Source: Leptolyngbya sp. BC1307
Lineage (GTDB): Bacteria > Cyanobacteriota > Cyanobacteriia > Phormidesmidales > Phormidesmidaceae
Length of the DNA: 64,000 nt
Reading direction: 5' to 3'
NCBI RefSeq assembly: GCF_002286735.1
Contig: NZ_NRTA01000001.1
Location: 230,698-294,697, forward strand
The notes under the pieces are model-generated. The model was not told where the DNA came from, made no database searches, and was given only the letters and a program-made list of their open reading frames with translations. Shown here piece by piece: positions 36,765 through 45,168 of this stretch. Each line of letters begins with the position of its first letter. Within the stretch, counting starts at the first letter, position 1. Both the position numbers and the translations under genes were made by a program.

Positions 36765-37625
36765 CTACGCACCTACAACCACACCGCCATTAGGATGAAG
36801 CACCTGTCCGGTCATGTATGACGAGTCTTCTGAGGCGAGAAATACGAAGCAGGTAGCCACTTCGACGGGCTGGCCAGGACGCTTCATCGGCACTTGTTTG
36901 CCAAAGCCTTCTACCTTTTCAGGTGGGAAAGCATCTGGGATAAAAGGCGTCCAGATCGGGCCGGGGGCGACGCCGTTGACGCGAATGCCTTTTTCGAGCA
37001 GGCGCTGAGAGAGCGATCGCAGAAAGGCTAGATTAGCGCCTTTGGTCGTCGAGTAGCTAAGCAGCGGGGCATTGCCTTTGTAGGCGTTGATCGAGGTAGT
37101 GATGATGATAGCGCTGCCTTCTTTCAGGTGGGGCAAAGCGGCCTTGGTGAAGTAGAACATCGGGAACACGTTGGTGCTGAAGATGCTGCCGAGCCTGGCC
37201 GAATCGATTTCTTCCCAGTCTTCTTCTAAATACTGCTCAGCGGCGTTGCTGACCAAAATATCCAGCTGGCCAAATTCATCAACGGTCTTTTGGACCACTT
37301 CTTGACAGAAGGTTTCGCTGCTAATGTCGCCAGGCAGCAGCAGGCATTTTTGCCCTAGCGCTTCGACTGCTTCTTTGGTTTTTTCAGCATCTTGAGTTTC
37401 GTCTAGGTAAGAAATAGCGACGTTTGCGCCCTCTTTGGCATACAAAACGGCCACCGAGCGCCCAATACCGCTATCGCCGCCGGTGATCAGGGCTACTTTG
37501 CCCTTGAGCTTTTCGCTGCCCTTGTAGCTATCGCGATCAAAGATGGGCGATGGCGTCATCTCATGTTCGTGAGCAGGCTGGCGATCTTGCCCCTGAGCGG
37601 GAATTTGATCAGCAGAAATTACCAT
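36765..37625 (-). CDS. SDR-family oxidoreductase (YghA/YhdF, glucose-dehydrogenase-like)
   Basis: 286 residues from ATG 37625, which has GGAGA upstream; the frame is open to 37688. The N-terminal extension with HEMTPSPIFDRDSYKGSEKL is typical of the YghA/YhdF group. Cofactor motif ALITGGDSGIGRSVAVLYA, VSNAAEQ (for NNAG), catalytic Ser in IIITTSINAY, Tyr-x3-Lys in YSTTKGANLAF. These NAD(P)-dependent enzymes are often stress-inducible; the substrate is unknown. It ends 2 bp from the convergent Crp-family gene. Confidence 0.9.
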   Translation of the reverse strand: MVISADQIPAQGQDRQPAHEHEMTPSPIFDRDSYKGSEKLKGKVALITGGDSGIGRSVAVLYAKEGANVAISYLDETQDAEKTKEAVEALGQKCLLLPGDISSETFCQEVVQKTVDEFGQLDILVSNAAEQYLEEDWEEIDSARLGSIFSTNVFPMFYFTKAALPHLKEGSAIIITTSINAYKGNAPLLSYSTTKGANLAFLRSLSQRLLEKGIRVNGVAPGPIWTPFIPDAFPPEKVEGFGKQVPMKRPGQPVEVATCFVFLASEDSSYMTGQVLHPNGGVVVGA

Positions 37626-37785
37626 GTGGAGTCTCCTTTCATAAAGATTACTCCGTCTATAAAAGCGGTTCTGCAGTCTTTTTTTCACCTTCTAAGAGCA
37701 GAATTTAGCAGGTTGCTTTCTGTAAATCTCTACGTCCTAAGAAGCAAGCTCGGGGGCCTTTGGGTACGATTTTGGGCGCGATCGC

Positions 37786-37971
37786 CTACTCTATATCTGT
37801 CGGCTCAGCTGCCCCATCGGTCGCTCCAATGATGGTACTTGCTAGCTGAACGGCCCAGCCGCCAACCGCGACAAAAAATAGCAGCGTCAGCGGCGCTAGC
37901 CCCGCAAAGGGAAAGGCAATCAGTAAAAGAATCGTCAGTAAAATAGTCAGTCGAATCCAATCGCTATTCAT
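37786..37971 (-). CDS. Small two-helix membrane protein
   Basis: 61 residues from ATG 37971 (MNSDWIRLTILLTILL); a longer start at 38019 is less convincing. Two membrane helices (LTILLTILLLIAFPFAGLA; LTLLFFVAVGGWAVQLASTI) separated by a short turn, with an acidic tail. No family name recognised. Confidence 0.65.
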   Translation of the reverse strand: MNSDWIRLTILLTILLLIAFPFAGLAPLTLLFFVAVGGWAVQLASTIIGATDGAAEPTDIE

Positions 37972-38110
37972 GGCATATCTCTGTAACAACGTGCCTTTAA
38001 AAATAACGGCTAGCGTCAAGGTCTGTCTTCAGCCAGAAGACTACTTGTTAGTAACTCTCTACGCTCAAGAGTGACGTTTTAGCTTTCATCCCAGTGATGA
38101 GCGTTAGTTT

Positions 38111-38389
38111 ATGAATATTTTGAAGATTTCACGAGTGAGCCGGCTAATCAGCCTATCCAAGCTGCGCAGGTTGGCGATGGTGTTAGTAGCGGGCGTTTTG
38201 ATGCTGGTGACTACGGCCTGCAGTCAGCCCGATATCACCGCTAGCCAGCCGCCAGTACCTGAGGCAACTGAAGCTGCCGTTGACCGAGCGCAGGATAATC
38301 TCAGCGATCAGGCCATTGATGAAGATGTCCTCTCCCGACAGGGAGAATCTCGGGCCCGGCAGAGTGGTGGCGCGGCAACGACCGAATAG
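38111..38389 (+). CDS. Small lipoprotein of unknown function
   Basis: 92 residues. The hydrophobic signal MVLVAGVLMLVTTAC ends in a lipobox-like TTAC at about residues 34-37, followed by a polar, Asp/Gln/Arg-rich segment (DRAQDNLSDQAIDEDVLSRQ). Upstream basic residues (SKLRRLAM) suit a lipoprotein signal. It is 36 bp before the ZIP-like membrane gene and may be co-transcribed. Confidence 0.7.
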   Translation: MNILKISRVSRLISLSKLRRLAMVLVAGVLMLVTTACSQPDITASQPPVPEATEAAVDRAQDNLSDQAIDEDVLSRQGESRARQSGGAATTE

Positions 38390-38425
38390 CTACTCTAAAG
38401 CAACAAGCAAGCGTTAGGACTAGCT

Positions 38426-39163
38426 ATGATTTCACTCGCGTGGCTGTCGGGCCTCATCGCCTTACTGCTAGCTTTGGTCCACATCTACGCTGGCACGTTC
38501 AAATCGCTCAAACCTACGCCCCGCAGCCGCTGGCTTTCACTAGGCAGCGGCGTCTCGGTGGCCTATGTCTTTGTCCATATCCTGCCGGACCTGGGCGCTG
38601 CTCAGGCTGACTTTCAAAGCAATGTAGAAATTTTCGACACGATTGAGCACCATATTTATCTGCTGTCGCTATTGGGGACGCTAGCGTTTTATGGGTTAGA
38701 GCGAGCGGCGAAGGTGTCGCGTCAGCGGAGCCGGCAAGAGGGGGAGGGCGATGCGACTCAGCCGGGGGTCTTCTGGCTGCACATGGCTTCGTTTTCTCTG
38801 TATAACGCGCTGATTGGCTATTTGTTGCTGCATCGGGAAGAGCCTGGCTTAGGTAATTTGGTGGTGTATGCGATCGCTATGGCGCTGCACTTTATGGTCA
38901 ATGACTACAGCCTGAGTGAAGATCACAAGCAGGCATATGAGCACAGAGGCCGCTGGATTTTGTCAGCCGCTATCGTTTTTGGCTGGGTGATCGGCACCCA
39001 GACGACCGTTCATGAGGTGGCCACTGCCGTGCTCTTTGCCTTCTTAGCCGGTGGCATCATTCTCAACGTGCTCAAAGAAGAATTGCCCCAGGCGAGAGAA
39101 AGCCGCTTTTGGACGTTTGCCCTCGGCGCAGCTGGCTACTCAGTATTGCTGCTAGCCCTCTAA
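38426..39163 (+). CDS. ZIP-like integral membrane protein
   Basis: 245 residues with about 7-8 membrane helices. Conserved polar residues sit in helices, as in ZIP metal transporters: FVHILPDL, EHHIYLLSL, ALHFMVNDYSLSEDHKQAYE and ILNVLKEELPQARES. A charged cytoplasmic loop (QRSRQEGEGDATQ) lies in the middle. The HxxxD/HxxxxxE arrangement and the 'LKEELP' helix support a ZIP relationship, but overall similarity is remote. It may transport divalent metal. Its stop overlaps the convergent ABC binding protein gene by 4 bp. Confidence 0.6.
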   Translation: MISLAWLSGLIALLLALVHIYAGTFKSLKPTPRSRWLSLGSGVSVAYVFVHILPDLGAAQADFQSNVEIFDTIEHHIYLLSLLGTLAFYGLERAAKVSRQRSRQEGEGDATQPGVFWLHMASFSLYNALIGYLLLHREEPGLGNLVVYAIAMALHFMVNDYSLSEDHKQAYEHRGRWILSAAIVFGWVIGTQTTVHEVATAVLFAFLAGGIILNVLKEELPQARESRFWTFALGAAGYSVLLLAL

Positions 39164-40194
39164 ATTGGCTCAGCGATATTGGCTCGCGCAGTCACCGCTG
39201 CGGGTAATGTAACGCCCAGCGCTGTTGCCGCCGCTGGGTTGATGTGAAGCTGTAGATTTTCGGCGTACTCCACTGGCAATTCGCCCGGTCTGCTGCCTTT
39301 GATGACTTTGACAACCATTGCCCCAGTTTGGCGACCGATATCGTAGTAGCTAAAGCTAAAACCGGCGATCGCCCCCCGAGCTACCGCCTCTTCGCTGCCA
39401 GCAAACACAGGCACTCCGCTATTTTCACCGGCTTCGACGACGGCCTCTAGCGCTGCCATTACCGTCTTGTCAGGCGGCACATAAAGCGCATCGACCGATC
39501 CCGCTAGCGTACCGGCAGCCTCTGATACCTCATCTGAGGCGAAGACCGTCACACCCTTGACTTCGGTAAATCCCTGTTCGGCAGCTTCGGCTGTGATCGA
39601 CTCGATCAGCCGGGCCGCGCTTTTTGTGCCTGCGTCATAGATAACGCCAATGGTTTTGGCCGCTGGCAATATTTCTTTAATCAAAGCAAGGTGGGGGCCA
39701 ATGGGTGAGAGGTCGCTGACGCCGCTGATGTTTTGACCGGGTTTGGCGGTATCTTCGACCAGCGCACTGCCGACCGGATCGCTCACGGCTGAAAAAATGA
39801 CGGGTGTTTTTTTGACCGCAGTGGCGATCGCTTGAGCGCTAGCAGGGGCGATCGCCACAATCACCGTGGGCCTGGCCGCCGCATACTTCCGAGCAATTTG
39901 CGCCGCTGTCACCGGATTGATCCGAGCGCTGCGCCACTCCCACCGCAGCGTCTCACCTTCTACATAGCCTGCCTCAGTCAGCTCGTCTTTAAGGCCATCG
40001 CGCACTGCGTTAAAAGCAGGCTGCTCAGCCATCTGTATCACCGCGACAAACGGCCGCTCATCAGCGCCGCCGACCGTCTGCGCTGCCTGGCTACAGCTGA
40101 TGAGCAAAACATTTAGCAGAGCAGCTAGCCCCATCAACACAAAGGGCATCAGCTTAGCGCGACTCAAGAAAACCATAGCTTTACGGGAATTCAT
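39160..40194 (-). CDS. ABC transporter substrate-binding lipoprotein (TrpX-like family)
   Basis: 344 residues. Signal peptide with lipobox (LAALLNVLLISCSQ). Two-lobed periplasmic binding fold of the 'ABC transporter substrate binding protein' family: FVAVIQMAEQPAFNAVRDGL, AARPTVIVAIAPASAQA, ISGVSDLSPIGPHLALIKEI, GVIYDAGTKSAARLIE and VPVFAGSEEAVARGAIAGFS. Family members bind tryptophan/tyrosine or similar small molecules; the ligand is unknown here. No permease or ATPase follows. It is 28 bp downstream of the LysE gene on the same strand. Confidence 0.85.
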   Translation of the reverse strand: MNSRKAMVFLSRAKLMPFVLMGLAALLNVLLISCSQAAQTVGGADERPFVAVIQMAEQPAFNAVRDGLKDELTEAGYVEGETLRWEWRSARINPVTAAQIARKYAAARPTVIVAIAPASAQAIATAVKKTPVIFSAVSDPVGSALVEDTAKPGQNISGVSDLSPIGPHLALIKEILPAAKTIGVIYDAGTKSAARLIESITAEAAEQGFTEVKGVTVFASDEVSEAAGTLAGSVDALYVPPDKTVMAALEAVVEAGENSGVPVFAGSEEAVARGAIAGFSFSYYDIGRQTGAMVVKVIKGSRPGELPVEYAENLQLHINPAAATALGVTLPAAVTARANIAEPI

Positions 40195-40222
40195 AAAGAG
40201 GGTTCACAGCGGCGATATCAGC

Positions 40223-40864
40223 CTACTTTTGCGCTGGTGACACCGTTGCCGCTGCCACACCTAGCGCGATATAGGTGCCGCCAGCAACGTACTTTTGCCG
40301 CCGCAGAAATAAGGGATTTTGCCGAAACCACTGCCGTAGTTGTCCAGCGATGACAAAATAAGTGCTGTCGCTCAACAGACCGAGGCTGATAAAAACCAGA
40401 CACAGCGGTATAAGCTGCTGCCAGACTGGGCCGATAGCAGGGTTTATAAACTGTGGCAAAAACGCCAAGAAGAAAATAGCGGCTTTGGGATTTAATACGT
40501 TGACAACGACGGCCTGACGAAAGATGACAAAGAGGGGATCTTTGACGATCGCCTCATCAATTACCAGAGTTTCGTGCGATCGCAACTTCTGAAGACCCAG
40601 ATAAATCAGATACAGTGCCCCCGCATATTTAACTACTGAAAAAGCCGCTGCCGACGTCATCAGAACCGCCGACAAGCCTAGTCCGGCTGCGACAAAGTGA
40701 ACTATTGCCCCTACGGAAATTCCTAAAACAGAGGCGATTCCGGCCTGCTTTCCCTGATCCAAACTGCGCGTCACAATATACAGCGTTGCCGGTCCCGGCA
40801 TCACGACTAGCGCTGCACTAGCCACACCAAACGAAATCAACGTTGCGCTATCTACCACAATCAC
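40223..40864 (-). CDS. LysE/RhtB-family amino-acid exporter
   Basis: 213 residues with six membrane helices. Signature at the start: VMPGPATLYIVTRSLDQGKQ and SVLGISVGAIVHFVAAGLGL; then LKYAGA-like VVKYAGALYLIYLGLQKLRS and VNVLNPKAAIFFLAFLPQFI. The family exports amino acids such as homoserine, threonine or lysine from the cytosol. It lies upstream of the substrate-binding lipoprotein gene with a 28-bp gap, probably one transcript. Confidence 0.92.
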   Translation of the reverse strand: MIVVDSATLISFGVASAALVVMPGPATLYIVTRSLDQGKQAGIASVLGISVGAIVHFVAAGLGLSAVLMTSAAAFSVVKYAGALYLIYLGLQKLRSHETLVIDEAIVKDPLFVIFRQAVVVNVLNPKAAIFFLAFLPQFINPAIGPVWQQLIPLCLVFISLGLLSDSTYFVIAGQLRQWFRQNPLFLRRQKYVAGGTYIALGVAAATVSPAQK

Positions 40865-40975
40865 TTCCCCTTCAGATACGGTAACGGTGCTGAATCCGCG
40901 ATTATTTTAGACTGCCGTTCATAATTATGTCGGTGCTCTTTCCCATACTGATAGCTATGGGCAAACAGTCATGAG

Positions 40976-42655
40976 CTACTCACCGCCGTACTGAGCCTTT
41001 AGCTCGGCGACCCGGTCGTCGTCTATTTTTTGAAACAGCACGGGTGGCACTTCAAACGCTCGCCCTGCTTTAAGAATGGTCAAGTCAGTCGCGTCGGTCA
41101 TGGTGCTCTGACGCTCTGCCCCTGTCAACTGCAAGGCATCGAATAGCCGCTCTGCAGTCTCTGGGATAAACGGCGCTGAGGCCACTGCATACAGCCGAAT
41201 CAGGTTGACGCAGGTACGAATAACGACAGCAGCCTGATCTTTATCCTGCTTAAAGAGTGTCCAGGGAGCCCGCACGTCTATATATTGGTTGCCCGCTGAC
41301 CAGAGGGCGTTGAGAGTTTCGGTGGCTTTGCGAAACTGCATGTTCTTGAGGTGCGATCGCAATTCCCCAACCAATTCCTGACACCGCGCCTCTAGCTCAG
41401 CCTCTGCTTCTCCGGGCTCACCGCCATCGGGTAGCTCATTGCCAAACCGCGACGCCGTAAACTTCAAAATCCGGTTGATAAAATTACCAAAGTTATCAGC
41501 TAACTCCTTATTCACCTTGGTCTGAAACTGCTCCCAGGTAAATGCCGAATCTGAAGACTCCGGCGCAGAGGCCATCAGCATATAGCGCCAGTAATCTGCC
41601 GGGGCAATCTCCAGCGCCTGATCTAAAAACACGCCGCGCTTAGAGCTGGTCGAAAACTTACCGCCGTAATAGTTCAGCCAGTTGAAGCCCTTGATATAGT
41701 CCGCCATTTTCCACGGCTCGCGCGTCCCTAAAATGGTCGCTGGCCACATAATTGTGTGAAAAGGCAAATTGTCCTTCGCCATAAACTGCGTATAGCGCAC
41801 ATCCTCAGCGTCATACCACCAGCTTTTCCAATCGCGGTCAGGGTTAGCTTCGCCCCAGCTTTTAGTCGCCGACACGTAGCCAATCGGCGCATCAAACCAC
41901 ACGTAAAATACTTTGTCTTCAAAGCCTGCTTTGGGCACGGGCACGCCCCACTTCAAGTCGCGAGTGATGCCCCGGCTTTGCAGCCCCTCATCTAGCCACT
42001 TTTTCGCAATCGATTTAGTCAAGCTCGGCCAGTCCTGCTGCGACTCTACCCAGCTGCGCACCTCATCGCTGAGTTTATCTAGCCGCAAAAATAGATGCCG
42101 GCTCGTGCGCACTTCTACAGCGGTACTGCCTGACACTGCCGATCTGGGGTTGATCAAATCAGTTGGATTCAGCATTTTTGTGCAGTTTTCGCACTGGTCG
42201 CCGCGAGCCTTTTCATAGCCACAGTTAGGGCAGGTGCCTTCGACATAGCGATCAGGCAAAAATCGCTCGTCTGTGATCGAGTAGACCTGGCTGATTTCAC
42301 GCTCCTCAATAAAGCCATGCTGATCGAGGCTGCGATAGAAGTCTTGAGTCAGTTCGCGCTGCGCTTGAGACGACGTTCGACCGAAGTAGTCAAAAGAAAG
42401 GCCAAACTTTTGGTAGACCTCTGCCTGCCGCTCGTACTGCCGCTTGCAAAAATCAGCTACGTCCAGCCCTTCTTCCAGTGCTGCAATTTCAGCCGGTGTC
42501 CCATGCTCATCAGTACCGCAGATGTATAAGACTTCTTCGCCCTCCTGCCGCAAAAACCGGGCATAGACATCTGCTGGCAGCATGGAGCCCACCAGATTGC
42601 CAAGGTGCTTAATACCGTTGATATAGGGGAGGGCACTGGTGATGAGATGTCGCAT
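40976..42655 (-). CDS. metG: Methionine--tRNA ligase
   Basis: 559 residues, MetG type with one zinc knuckle. HIGH-equivalent NGIKHLGNLVGSMLPADVYA; four zinc Cys in CPNCGYEKARGDQCENC; KMSKS-equivalent as FSTSSKRGVFLD; anticodon-binding helical domain from about residue 390, with LRFRKATE-like MQFRKATETLNALW. There is no C-terminal EMAP/tRNA-binding domain, so the enzyme is the short form. It charges tRNA-Met in the cytosol. The second Lys position of KMSKS reads SSK here, as in related enzymes with STSKK. Confidence 0.96.
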   Translation of the reverse strand: MRHLITSALPYINGIKHLGNLVGSMLPADVYARFLRQEGEEVLYICGTDEHGTPAEIAALEEGLDVADFCKRQYERQAEVYQKFGLSFDYFGRTSSQAQRELTQDFYRSLDQHGFIEEREISQVYSITDERFLPDRYVEGTCPNCGYEKARGDQCENCTKMLNPTDLINPRSAVSGSTAVEVRTSRHLFLRLDKLSDEVRSWVESQQDWPSLTKSIAKKWLDEGLQSRGITRDLKWGVPVPKAGFEDKVFYVWFDAPIGYVSATKSWGEANPDRDWKSWWYDAEDVRYTQFMAKDNLPFHTIMWPATILGTREPWKMADYIKGFNWLNYYGGKFSTSSKRGVFLDQALEIAPADYWRYMLMASAPESSDSAFTWEQFQTKVNKELADNFGNFINRILKFTASRFGNELPDGGEPGEAEAELEARCQELVGELRSHLKNMQFRKATETLNALWSAGNQYIDVRAPWTLFKQDKDQAAVVIRTCVNLIRLYAVASAPFIPETAERLFDALQLTGAERQSTMTDATDLTILKAGRAFEVPPVLFQKIDDDRVAELKAQYGGE

Positions 42656-42830
42656 ATGGCCGGGAGGGTCAGTCAGTAAGTAACGGATTAAAAGATAACC
42701 TTAAACTAAGCCTAGCGGTTTGCGGTACGTGCTGACCAGTCTGCTGGAGCTGGATTCACTAAAATGTATGTGATTACTCCCGCATAGCGAATGTAGTAGC
42801 ATAGAGGCCAGCAGACAGCGGTCAAAACAG

Positions 42831-43163
42831 ATGATTTCTCTACCTATTGCTTGGCCTACTCGCGAAATGGATAGCTTCTGCGATCGCTGGCTCGTCTCAG
42901 AGCTGTCTCTCTTCGGCTCGGTTCTCCACGACGACTTTCATGCAGATAGCGACATCGATATCTTAATCGAATTCGCATCTAACACGCATTGGACGTTGTT
43001 TGACAAAGTTAAAATGCAGCAAGAACTTGCCACCGTTCTACATCGCAAAGTAGATCTAGTCAGAAAACAAGCTATTGAGCGCAGCCAAAATCCTATTCGC
43101 CGCAAGAATATTCTCTCGACGGCTCGTGTCATCTATAGAAAAGAATCTTATGTCAGCAAATAG
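42831..43163 (+). CDS. mntA: MntA-type nucleotidyltransferase antitoxin
   Basis: 110 residues of the minimal nucleotidyltransferase fold. The hallmark GSx10DxD motif is intact (FGSVLHDDFHADSDIDIL), followed by the third acidic strand VDLVRKQAI. MntA antitoxins neutralise HepT by adding AMP units to a Tyr in HepT's RxxxxHxY motif. The stop codon lies 14 bp inside the next gene, the usual overlap for this pair. The downstream toxin gene is frameshifted, so this antitoxin has no full-length partner at this locus. Confidence 0.88.
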   Translation: MISLPIAWPTREMDSFCDRWLVSELSLFGSVLHDDFHADSDIDILIEFASNTHWTLFDKVKMQQELATVLHRKVDLVRKQAIERSQNPIRRKNILSTARVIYRKESYVSK

Positions 43164-43540
43164 AGATATTGAGTCGCTCACAGACATTCAGCGGGCGGCA
43201 AAGAACGTCCTAAGCTTTAAGCAAAAGATGAGCTATGAGGAGTTCTGCGCAGACGAAAAAACTCAGTCAGCCATTGTTTTTCAGTTACTTTGTTTTTCAG
43301 TTACTTGTCATTGGGGAAGCAACCAAAAGACTATCAATAACGCTACGAGAGCAGTATCCCAACATACCCTGGCTACTCATGGCCGGTATGCGAGATAATT
43401 TAATCCACGATTACCACGGTATTAGCATTGGAGAAGTTTGGGACACCTCCGAAATCAGTATGCCTACTTTGCTTCGCTCGCTAGAGGCTGTAGTAGCAGG
43501 CCCCGATCATCTAAGGCTGACCTTAGAAGACGAATCATAA
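43150..43540 (+). pseudogene. hepT: HepT toxin (HEPN/DUF86), disrupted by a 16-bp tandem duplication
   Basis: Reading starts at ATG 43150 (MSANRDIESLTDIQRAAKNV) and continues to FCADEKTQSAIVFQLL. It then shifts frame at a perfect 16-bp duplication (43275-43290 repeated at 43291-43306). The rest of the protein (LVIGEATKRLSITLREQYPN, GMRDNLIHDYHGI) continues in another frame to 43540. Removing one repeat copy joins the halves as AIVFQLLVIGEATKRL, exactly the HepT consensus. The catalytic/AMPylation motif RDNLIHDY (RxxxxHxY) lies after the shift, so the product translated as written (ending at 43398) lacks it. The intact gene would encode about 124 residues. Confidence 0.88.
43275..43306 (+). 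repeat. Perfect 16-bp tandem duplication inside hepT
   Basis: TGTTTTTCAGTTACTT occurs twice with no spacer. Because 16 is not a multiple of three, it causes the hepT frameshift. Confidence 0.95.
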
Positions 43541-43576
43541 CTGACGGCGAAACTTTAGCGTTAATTCAAATGAAAA

Positions 43577-44815
43577 ATGGAAACAGGGTCTAAAGCAGCA
43601 TCGTTGAAAATTGAGGATGCCACCTTGATAGGGCGTAATGGGCGCTGGACAATCGCAGTTCAAAACGGCTTAATCGTCGAAGTCGCTCCCGCCATCACCA
43701 CAGAGGCTTCCCAAATCATCAACGCCAACGGCAACCTTGTCATTCCAGGACTTGTAGACCCTCACTTGCATCTTGATAAGGCATTGCTTTTAGAACAATG
43801 TCCGGCAAAAGAAGGAGACTTTCAAGAAGCACTAGAAGAGACTTTCAGCCTCAAACGTAACTTCACTATTGAAGATATTCAGGCGCGGGCGCGGCGGGTG
43901 CTGGAAAGCGAGATCGCCTTTGGCACCACAGCCACCCGCAGCCATGTAGAAGTTGACCCGGTACTGAAGCTGACCTCTATAAAGGCGCTGTTGCCGCTAA
44001 AAAAGGAATATGCCTGGGGCCTAACCCTACAGCTCGCCGTATTTGCCCAAGAAGGGATTACCAATCAGCCTGGCACCGAAGCACTGCTGCGAGAGGCGAT
44101 GGCGATGGGCGGCGATGTGATCGGCTCTGCGCCTTACACCGATTCTGATCCTGAGCAAAACATTTGGATTGTCTTCGACATTGCTCAAGAATTTGACTGC
44201 GATGTGGATTTTCACCTGGACTTTTTAGACGATGATGCGCCGCTGCTGCTGCCTTTTGTCGCGAGTGAAACGATCAAGCGAGGCTGGCAAAATCGCGTTT
44301 GCCTGGGCCACATGACCCGACTTGCCGGACTCTTCCCAGCCGATCTCAAGGCAATGGGCGCACTGCTAAGAGACGCGGGCATCTCGGTGCTAGCGCTGCC
44401 CGCATCAGATCTATATATGATAGCTCGTAAGGATACTCACAATATTCGGCGGGGGATTGCGCCGATTCAGCAGCTAATTGAGCTGGGGGTAAATGGGGCG
44501 ATCGCCACCAACAATATCCAAAATCTCTTCACGCCCTTCGGCGACGGCGACCCGCTCAAAATCTGCACGCTAATTGCCCAAACTTTGCAGCTTGGCACCA
44601 CTGCTAGCCACGAGCAATGTCTAGAAATGGCCACCACCCGCGCTATCGGCATTCACAATTATGGTATTGCGCCCGGGAAAGCGGCTGACCTGGTAATTGT
44701 CGAGGCTCGCTCAGCTTCTGAAGCCATTGGCGCAGCCCCGACCGGTCGCATGACGATTAAGCGCGGACGAGTCGTGTCGCAGACGAGCGTGCAGCGAACT
44801 TTGACTCGGGGCTAG
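43577..44815 (+). CDS. Amidohydrolase-family protein (cytosine-deaminase/AtzC-like)
   Basis: 412 residues, TIM-barrel amidohydrolase. First metal ligands HxH in GLVDPHLHLDKALL; a Glu/His region RSHVEVDP; HLDFLDD for the strand-5 His; CLGHMTRL for the strand-6 His. The strand-8 block reads AIATNNIQNLFTPFGDGDP. Cytosine deaminase/AtzC relatives normally have a metal-binding Asp in that block (xSDN or HDD type); here I see Asn at that place. It may be a subfamily trait with changed chemistry, or loss of activity. Substrate unknown. It starts 36 bp after the broken hepT. Confidence 0.82.
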   Translation: METGSKAASLKIEDATLIGRNGRWTIAVQNGLIVEVAPAITTEASQIINANGNLVIPGLVDPHLHLDKALLLEQCPAKEGDFQEALEETFSLKRNFTIEDIQARARRVLESEIAFGTTATRSHVEVDPVLKLTSIKALLPLKKEYAWGLTLQLAVFAQEGITNQPGTEALLREAMAMGGDVIGSAPYTDSDPEQNIWIVFDIAQEFDCDVDFHLDFLDDDAPLLLPFVASETIKRGWQNRVCLGHMTRLAGLFPADLKAMGALLRDAGISVLALPASDLYMIARKDTHNIRRGIAPIQQLIELGVNGAIATNNIQNLFTPFGDGDPLKICTLIAQTLQLGTTASHEQCLEMATTRAIGIHNYGIAPGKAADLVIVEARSASEAIGAAPTGRMTIKRGRVVSQTSVQRTLTRG

Positions 44816-44847
44816 GGCTTACGCCACTCGGGGCTGGGGCTTACGCC
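44804..44847. repeat. 22-bp tandem repeat spanning two convergent stop codons
   Basis: ACTCGGGGCTAGGGCTTACGCC (described here as 44804-44825) is repeated at 44826-44847 with a single A/G change. The first copy contains the amidohydrolase TAG; the second contains the reverse-strand TAA of cpcD. In copy 2 the TAG is TGG. Confidence 0.9.
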
Positions 44848-45128
44848 TCGTTCGAAACCGCTGCTTTAGGCGCTGCTTTATCTGAGGGAGAAGCCGCCGC
44901 CGACTCACTCAAAGGGCGAATGCTGACGATCTCTCCGCCCAGCTTGGTGACGCGCCGCATTTCTTCATTCATACGATGGAAGGGTACCTGCATAAACTGG
45001 CTTTGACTGCTGCGGATGGGCGAGCGAGAAAGGGCTGTTACCTCGTTTTGGCTGAGGCCAGCGACCTCGTATACAAAAACTCGGCTGTCAGTATTAGCGG
45101 CCTTGCTGGCTGCGTATTGTCCTAACAT
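44841..45128 (-). CDS. cpcD: Phycobilisome rod-capping linker CpcD
   Basis: 95 residues. The small CpcD domain covers most of the protein: SRVFVYEVAGLSQNEVT, SRSPIRSSQSQFMQVPFHRM and EEMRRVTKLGGEIVSIRPL. It caps the distal end of phycocyanin rods in the phycobilisome. The last ~20 residues form an Ala/Ser/Lys tail slightly longer than usual. It is the final gene of the cpcB-A-C2-C1-D operon, 40 bp after cpcC1. Confidence 0.95.
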   Translation of the reverse strand: MLGQYAASKAANTDSRVFVYEVAGLSQNEVTALSRSPIRSSQSQFMQVPFHRMNEEMRRVTKLGGEIVSIRPLSESAAASPSDKAAPKAAVSNEA

Positions 45129-45168
45129 AGTTATCTCGGGATGAATGGTTGACTCTAGGTGGAGCGGC

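Noticed and set aside
43075..43398. HepT as an intact 107-codon gene
   Set aside because: After FQLL the frame runs into unrelated sequence (CFSVTCHWGSNQ and so on) while the true C-terminus continues in another frame. The duplication explains the break.
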